Part shown: in pieces, positions 60,808 to 64,000 of the stretch
Layout: each line of letters begins with the position of its first letter
Position numbering within the stretch: position 1 is the first letter of the stretch
Virus record (IMG/VR): IMGVR_UViG_3300023202_000205
Span: 62,001 to 126,000 of that record
Strand: one strand, 5' to 3'
Origin: a virus
DNA length: 64,000 nt
Program-made: the position numbers and the translations under genes
Notes under the pieces: generated by a model
What the model saw: only the letters and a program-made list of their open reading frames with translations
Told to the model about the DNA's origin: nothing
The model's database searches: none

Positions 60808-61023
60808 TCAGCGCGATGGGCTTATCGTCCAGTAATAGACGACGGTGTGGGAGAAATGATAATCAGAGCCACACACCTCACACATGGGAAGGCAGTTCCA
60901 GCCATCCGCGAGAGTGTCTGAGGGGGTCATCTTTATGACGGGCTCCTCATTTGTACAAAGACAGCTGCTCTCAAAAACAAGTAGCACGTCCGTGTCATCG
61001 ACACGGGCTGGAAGACGTTCCAT
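60808..61023 (-). CDS. Small Cys/His-rich protein
   Basis: 71 residues from ATG 61023 (AGGATCTG upstream). CLC, CLPMCEVCGSDYHFSH give a probable zinc site. Overlaps its upstream neighbour by 29 nt. Confidence 0.55.
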   Translation of the reverse strand: MERLPARVDDTDVLLVFESSCLCTNEEPVIKMTPSDTLADGWNCLPMCEVCGSDYHFSHTVVYYWTISPSR

Positions 61024-61207
61024 GGTCAGATCCTTTCCAGGCTCGTAAGTGGTCTCGGATGTACTCCCTAACAGCCCATTCACCACACTCCAAGGTGTCC
61101 GATGGAACCGTCAATGAGAGTACCCCATAACGTTTCCGCCATTTCTTGTTGATGCGCTTCTTCGGGTGGGATCGGACCTGAACGTCCACGCGATGGTCAG
61201 TTTCCAT
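60995..61207 (-). CDS. Small basic protein
   Basis: 70 residues, GAGGAGG site. Basic centre (HPKKRINKKWRKRYGVLSLT), then a helix (EWAVREYIRDHLRAWKGSDH). Nucleic-acid binding possible. Confidence 0.6.
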   Translation of the reverse strand: METDHRVDVQVRSHPKKRINKKWRKRYGVLSLTVPSDTLECGEWAVREYIRDHLRAWKGSDHGTSSSPCR

Positions 61208-61226
61208 AGTACCTCCTCGCAGTTGG

Positions 61227-61439
61227 TTAGTAACTTCGCGGAAAAAGGAGAAAAACCAAAAGAATAGCAGTGACGATCGTCATGAATATGTCAAATCCAG
61301 TGACGCCCGCGTAGCCCGCAGATTGGCTCTGTATGATCACAATCAAAAACCAAACCGCTAAAAGCAGCCCAGCTAGGATTATGTCAAATCCAGTGACGCC
61401 CGCGTAGCCCGCAGATTGGCTCTGTATGATCACAATCAA
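61227..61439 (-). CDS. Small membrane protein built from a tandem duplication
   Basis: Two membrane helices. VIIQSQSAGYAGVTGFDI occurs twice because a 93-bp unit is duplicated in the DNA. The frame opens above 61439 (T at TTG) without a good start; an ATC preceded by AGGAGG lies near 61485. Holin-like size, but the duplication and missing start make function uncertain. Confidence 0.45.
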   Translation of the reverse strand: MIVIIQSQSAGYAGVTGFDIILAGLLLAVWFLIVIIQSQSAGYAGVTGFDIFMTIVTAILLVFLLFPRSY

Positions 61440-61471
61440 AAACCAAACCGCTAAAAGCAGCCCAGCTAGGA
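61288..61471. repeat. Tandem duplication, 93-bp unit
   Basis: 61288-61380 and 61381-61471 are identical as far as I can read, beginning ATGTCAAATCC and ending AGCTAGGAT on the plus strand. The unit is a multiple of three, so the frame is kept. Confidence 0.9.
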
Positions 61472-62143
61472 TGGGGTGCCGAGATTTGATGGCTCACCCT
61501 CCTGTTCAGCCTGGCCTTCCTCGTTTTTACGAACGAGTGCCTTGTGGATCGTCGACGTCTCCTCCCGCCACTGCTGGATCTTGCCCAGGACATAACTCAA
61601 TTGAGTAGTACCGCTCCGAGAGTAATGCTCCGCACCCGCCTCATTCCAAGGCATGGGCCAGAGACAAGCCCCACCACCACGGGCCCGGAACTGCTGGACG
61701 TGACGCATACTATCGTCGATCAGAAACGTCAGAGGGCCCGCCGCAGCTGCCTTCCTCGGCGTGATCATGAAATCTCGGAAAAACCGATTACAGAAAAAAT
61801 CCTGCAACCACTGGACCTTTCCACCCGCAGCCGAAGGGTCCACGCTGGGAGACGTGCAAATCACTACCCGACAAGAGGTTGTGTCATGTAAGGTGTTGAA
61901 CAGCATTCTCGCCCACGGGAGAGGCTCCAGGTTGCTCCAAAAAGCGGCTCCCTGGGCATGAAGCGTATCCCACATATCGCTTTGCGTTTCCCAACCGAAA
62001 TGCTTTTCGACACCCCAGTCAGGTGGTGGGTTGTGAAAGTGGTCCGAATCCCGGTTCTGGGATGCGTAGCCCGCGACGGCTTTGACGAAATTGGTCAAAA
62101 CACCATCCATGTCCAAAAGGATCACTCGCTCACCCTTGTTCAT
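61466..62143 (-). CDS. HAD 5'(3')-deoxyribonucleotidase-like phosphatase
   Basis: 225 residues. HAD motif I is LLDMDGVLTNF with nucleophile Asp11 and acid Asp13. Motif II is VVICTSPS (Thr97/Ser98). Motif III Lys131 is in MITPRK and motif IV in TFLIDDS (Asp143, Asp144). EPLPWARML and GKVQWLQDFF are typical of the NT5C deoxyribonucleotidases that dephosphorylate dNMPs. With MazG and the exonuclease it suits nucleotide-pool remodelling. The C-terminal tail is acidic and disordered. Confidence 0.85.
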   Translation of the reverse strand: MNKGERVILLDMDGVLTNFVKAVAGYASQNRDSDHFHNPPPDWGVEKHFGWETQSDMWDTLHAQGAAFWSNLEPLPWARMLFNTLHDTTSCRVVICTSPSVDPSAAGGKVQWLQDFFCNRFFRDFMITPRKAAAAGPLTFLIDDSMRHVQQFRARGGGACLWPMPWNEAGAEHYSRSGTTQLSYVLGKIQQWREETSTIHKALVRKNEEGQAEQEGEPSNLGTPS

Positions 62144-62949
62144 TCGTCACCCTTCCCAAAAGTGGCTTTGCTCAGATACTCGGCCAGAAACGGGTTTTCC
62201 ATCCGAGACACCTGGCCCCTCGCGTGAACTCGCAGATCCCGCTCCCGCATCGGCGTAATACGACCCCTGAGGACCTCGCAGCGCAAAAACAGCAAATACG
62301 TATCCAGAGCGTCGCACATGGCGTAATTGAAGATCTGCTGTTGTTTTCCATCCTGCCACATCTGAAAAACCTGAGACCCGTCAATACCCATGCTCTTACC
62401 TGCTCCTCCGGCAAAGTAAGCAAACATGTCCAACCCACCCGGAATTCGTTGACCGCCAAAATTCGAGATGAATTCCTGACAGTCGAAATGGGCGTCGGTA
62501 TTGAACCGATATCGGGGATGCTTGTAATTAGGCCCCTCCTGGGAAAACCAGTGCCGGGCTTCCTCAATACCGTAACGAAACGCATAGGTCTCCAAAACCG
62601 GCATATCGAAACCCCGACCGTTGTAGGTCACCAACGTTGGGCCACCATATTTCTCCCAGCCCCGCCAGAATTTGCGGGCAACCCCCTCAGGGCCACCCTC
62701 CAAATCGTGAACCGCCAAAACCTGCCTTAAACTCAGGTCAGGCCCAGCCTTGCAGAGGCCAATCGCAACAGGGCTGTGCCACGGAATCGGCAGAAACGTC
62801 GATTCCCCCAATTCCCGCTGCTCCTCCTGCCACGTAGTATAGAGATCCTCACCCCGCATAGTGCTACCGGGGTATTTGAAATCCCGCAGCAACTGGATAT
62901 CCGGAATGGTCTCAATGTCGAAAACGAAAATGTCAACGCCGTCCTTCAT
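62140..62949 (-). CDS. 3'-5' exonuclease, PolB-exonuclease type (DEDDy)
   Basis: 269 residues from ATG 62949 (AGGAG upstream). Exo I: FVFDIETIPD with Asp11 and Glu13. Exo II: LVTYNGRGFDMP with Asp115. Exo III: Tyr209-AMC-Asp213. This set belongs to the predicted stand-alone exonucleases related to the PolB proofreading domain (Pfam DNA_pol_B_exo2). It would digest single-stranded or mismatched 3' ends. It overlaps the nucleotidase start by 4 nt and lies 18 nt below palindrome copy 9. Confidence 0.88.
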   Translation of the reverse strand: MKDGVDIFVFDIETIPDIQLLRDFKYPGSTMRGEDLYTTWQEEQRELGESTFLPIPWHSPVAIGLCKAGPDLSLRQVLAVHDLEGGPEGVARKFWRGWEKYGGPTLVTYNGRGFDMPVLETYAFRYGIEEARHWFSQEGPNYKHPRYRFNTDAHFDCQEFISNFGGQRIPGGLDMFAYFAGGAGKSMGIDGSQVFQMWQDGKQQQIFNYAMCDALDTYLLFLRCEVLRGRITPMRERDLRVHARGQVSRMENPFLAEYLSKATFGKGDE

Positions 62950-62967
62950 AGGGACTCCTCTCAAATT

Positions 62968-62983
62968 GTGTTCGCGCGAACAC
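62968..62983. promoter_or_regulatory. 16-bp palindromic operator-like site, copy 9
   Basis: GTGTTCGCGCGAACAC, 18 nt upstream of ATG 62949. Confidence 0.85.
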
Positions 62984-62986
62984 AGA

Positions 62987-63064
62987 TCAGACTGTGCCCA
63001 AACCACCTCTGAAAAACTGATTCAGTCGAACCACAAGCAGATTGGCCTGGTTGATGAGTTTCAT
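62987..63064 (-). CDS. Possible 25-residue peptide
   Basis: ATG 63064 with GTAGGAGTCTTCCG upstream, a good ribosome site. Contains MKLINQANLLVVRLNQFF. It ends just above the palindrome. Supported by the site only. Confidence 0.35.
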   Translation of the reverse strand: MKLINQANLLVVRLNQFFRGGLGTV

Positions 63065-63113
63065 CGGAAGACTCCTACCGGTTTCCGGTTCAGATATCGA
63101 ATGTGCCTCGGGT

Positions 63114-63488
63114 TCAGTTCAACTCAGCCTGCTCCTTCCGAGCCTCACTGGTCAACTGCCTCAGGCGATTTTCGAACCGCCTCTTGGCTTCCTGGTCGAT
63201 CATCTCAACCAACTCCGTCTCCTGCATCTCCTCCTGACTGCAAACGAAAGCAGGCCCCACCAGCAAGCTGCCTACATGGCCAGAGAGAATAGCGGCGTAA
63301 GAGTTCAGGTCGAGATTCAGCAGTAGCCCCTCGTCGTCTACGTAGATGTCCCACCCACAGGCGGTGCCTTCAAGAATCGGAACTGCGCAGAAAAGCCCTG
63401 AAGGGAAAATCTGGTGTGTGTTGTTGAGTAGACGGTGGTGTTCCACGTGGAACATCACCTCTCCATTCGGCTCTATGATGAGTGCCAT
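63114..63488 (-). CDS. DUF3846-like protein containing a parS sequence
   Basis: 124 residues. GWDIYVDDEGLLLNLDLNSY, GSLLVGPAFVCSQEE match the small DUF3846-like layout in which a beta region ends in a GPxFVxG-like strand, followed by an acidic helix (ETELVEMIDQEAKRRFENRL). Codons for MFHVEH lie over the exact parS site at 63439-63454. Function unknown. Confidence 0.65.
   Translation of the reverse strand: MALIIEPNGEVMFHVEHHRLLNNTHQIFPSGLFCAVPILEGTACGWDIYVDDEGLLLNLDLNSYAAILSGHVGSLLVGPAFVCSQEEMQETELVEMIDQEAKRRFENRLRQLTSEARKEQAELN
63439..63454. promoter_or_regulatory. Exact match to the bacterial parS centromere
   Basis: TGTTCCACGTGGAACA, the 16-bp palindrome bound by ParB in many bacteria. 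It lies inside a coding frame (MFHVEH). No ParA or ParB gene is visible in the window. Confidence 0.55.
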
Positions 63489-63528
63489 GATGCTCTCTTT
63501 CTCAGCGAATAGGAGGCGCAGTCACGCT

Positions 63529-63963
63529 TTACGCGTCCTGCTCTCCTTCTTTTTCCTCTTGCTCTACAATCAGACGGTCCAACGCCTCGTTGAAACTCAT
63601 CCCCTCGGTCCGCAACTGGTCGAGCCGCTTGGCCAACTCCCTATCGGCCCCTACCCTGCGCCACATACCAATCCGCTCCGACCCGCTCCTGGCCCTCGGA
63701 GGTGGATCACCAAGGTCGTAACATATCTGGTAACCTGTCACAGATACCAAGCCGCTGAACGGGCATAGCGAGCCGGCGAGATGGGTAGCGACGGAATCAG
63801 CCGTATCAGAGCTCCTCACACCAACTAGGTTGTCCGTAGTCCCGCAGTTTTGGAGCCCCGAGCCCAAAAACGTAGTCCAGCTAACCCCAGTAGCGCTCGA
63901 AGCTAGCAAGCTTCCCGAACTTTGGCACTCCTGGCCCTCTCTGCTCTCCGTCTCCTCCTCCAT
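63529..63963 (-). CDS. Hypothetical protein containing a repeat copy, start uncertain
   Basis: 144 residues from ATG 63963, which has GAAGGAG at good spacing. The N-terminal 95 residues are Ser/Gly/Thr-rich and atypical. The C-terminal 45 (VGADRELAKRLDQLRTEGMS, NEALDRLIVEQEEKEG) look like a genuine helical domain. ATG 63666 with GGAG upstream could be the real start. The repeat copy at 63737-63772 falls in the doubtful part. Confidence 0.45.
   Translation of the reverse strand: MEEETESREGQECQSSGSLLASSATGVSWTTFLGSGLQNCGTTDNLVGVRSSDTADSVATHLAGSLCPFSGLVSVTGYQICYDLGDPPPRARSGSERIGMWRRVGADRELAKRLDQLRTEGMSFNEALDRLIVEQEEKEGEQDA
63737..63772. repeat. Single 36-nt repeat copy, most right-hand
   Basis: Same family as the 42.6-kb array with two substitutions (CCGCTGAAC for CCTCTGAGC). 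Same orientation as the other seven. Either intergenic or inside the doubtful N-terminus of the last gene. Confidence 0.7.
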
Positions 63964-64000
63964 TGTCTGCTCCTTCTGTGCGCGATTGGATCCACCGAGC

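Noticed and set aside
61384-61593. 69-residue Arg-rich minus-strand frame over the duplication
   Set aside because: It overlaps the end of the nucleotidase gene and the membrane gene out of frame; composition is typical of a shadow.

Overview
The window is part of the genome of a tailed double-stranded DNA bacteriophage (Caudoviricetes), probably a large one. The evidence is a portal protein, a long trimeric tail fibre, a block of virion proteins with glycine-rich membrane segments, seven tRNA genes, nucleotide-metabolism enzymes, many tightly overlapping small genes and no bacterial housekeeping genes. The host cannot be named from the sequence. Almost every gene reads leftward (minus strand); only two small proteins (35635-35931 and 36972-37166) look real on the plus strand.

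Layout, right to left in the direction of transcription. 44-64 kb is an early or accessory region of some 45 short genes chained by ATGA, TGATG and TAATG overlaps. It holds a PolB-type 3'-5' exonuclease, an HAD 5'(3')-deoxyribonucleotidase, a MazG-like pyrophosphohydrolase, a PD-(D/E)XK nuclease candidate, many Cys/His-rich probable zinc proteins, and an 882-residue protein with about 68 octapeptide repeats. 37-44 kb carries a lipase, a cluster of cysteine-rich proteins, a frameshifted paralogue of a neighbouring gene, an HTH protein and a non-coding zone with a CRISPR-like direct-repeat array. 35.5-36.4 kb is the tRNA cluster (Gln-CTG, Gln-TTG, Ser-TGA, Pro-TGG, Asn-GTT, Arg-TCT, Thr-TGT). 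19-35 kb holds tail and fibre genes, a three-HTH regulator with a sigma-region-4-like motif, and a signal-peptide membrane protein that may act in lysis. 1-19 kb is the head/ejection block: a protein with a DUF5661-like N-terminus, a 1002-residue protein with an embedded Nudix domain, a spermidine-synthase-like enzyme, the portal with a zinc-ribbon insertion, several glycine-zipper membrane proteins and, last, a giant RNA polymerase.

The most striking gene is that polymerase. At least 1459 residues of one uninterrupted polypeptide run through nearly all of the bacterial beta subunit and on into beta-prime, as far as the catalytic DxDGD motif, before leaving the left edge of the window. It lies at the 3' end of the structural block, so it may be packaged in the virion; that is inference.

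Three regulatory or structural signals cut across the gene map. (1) Nine copies of a 16-bp palindrome, GTGTTC-N4-GAACAC, all outside confidently called genes; six lie 9-34 nt upstream of a start codon and three of those at 17-18 nt. They look like the operator of a phage regulon. One exact canonical parS sequence with the same TGTTC/GAACA arms occurs inside a gene at 63.4 kb. (2) A 36-nt direct repeat occurs five times as an array with 30-40-nt unique spacers and three more times singly, always in the same orientation. Two copies adjoin a conserved 65-nt hairpin. (3) A 135-nt RNA-like element at 55.8 kb has a 25-bp closing stem and inner hairpins, between a terminator and the next start codon.
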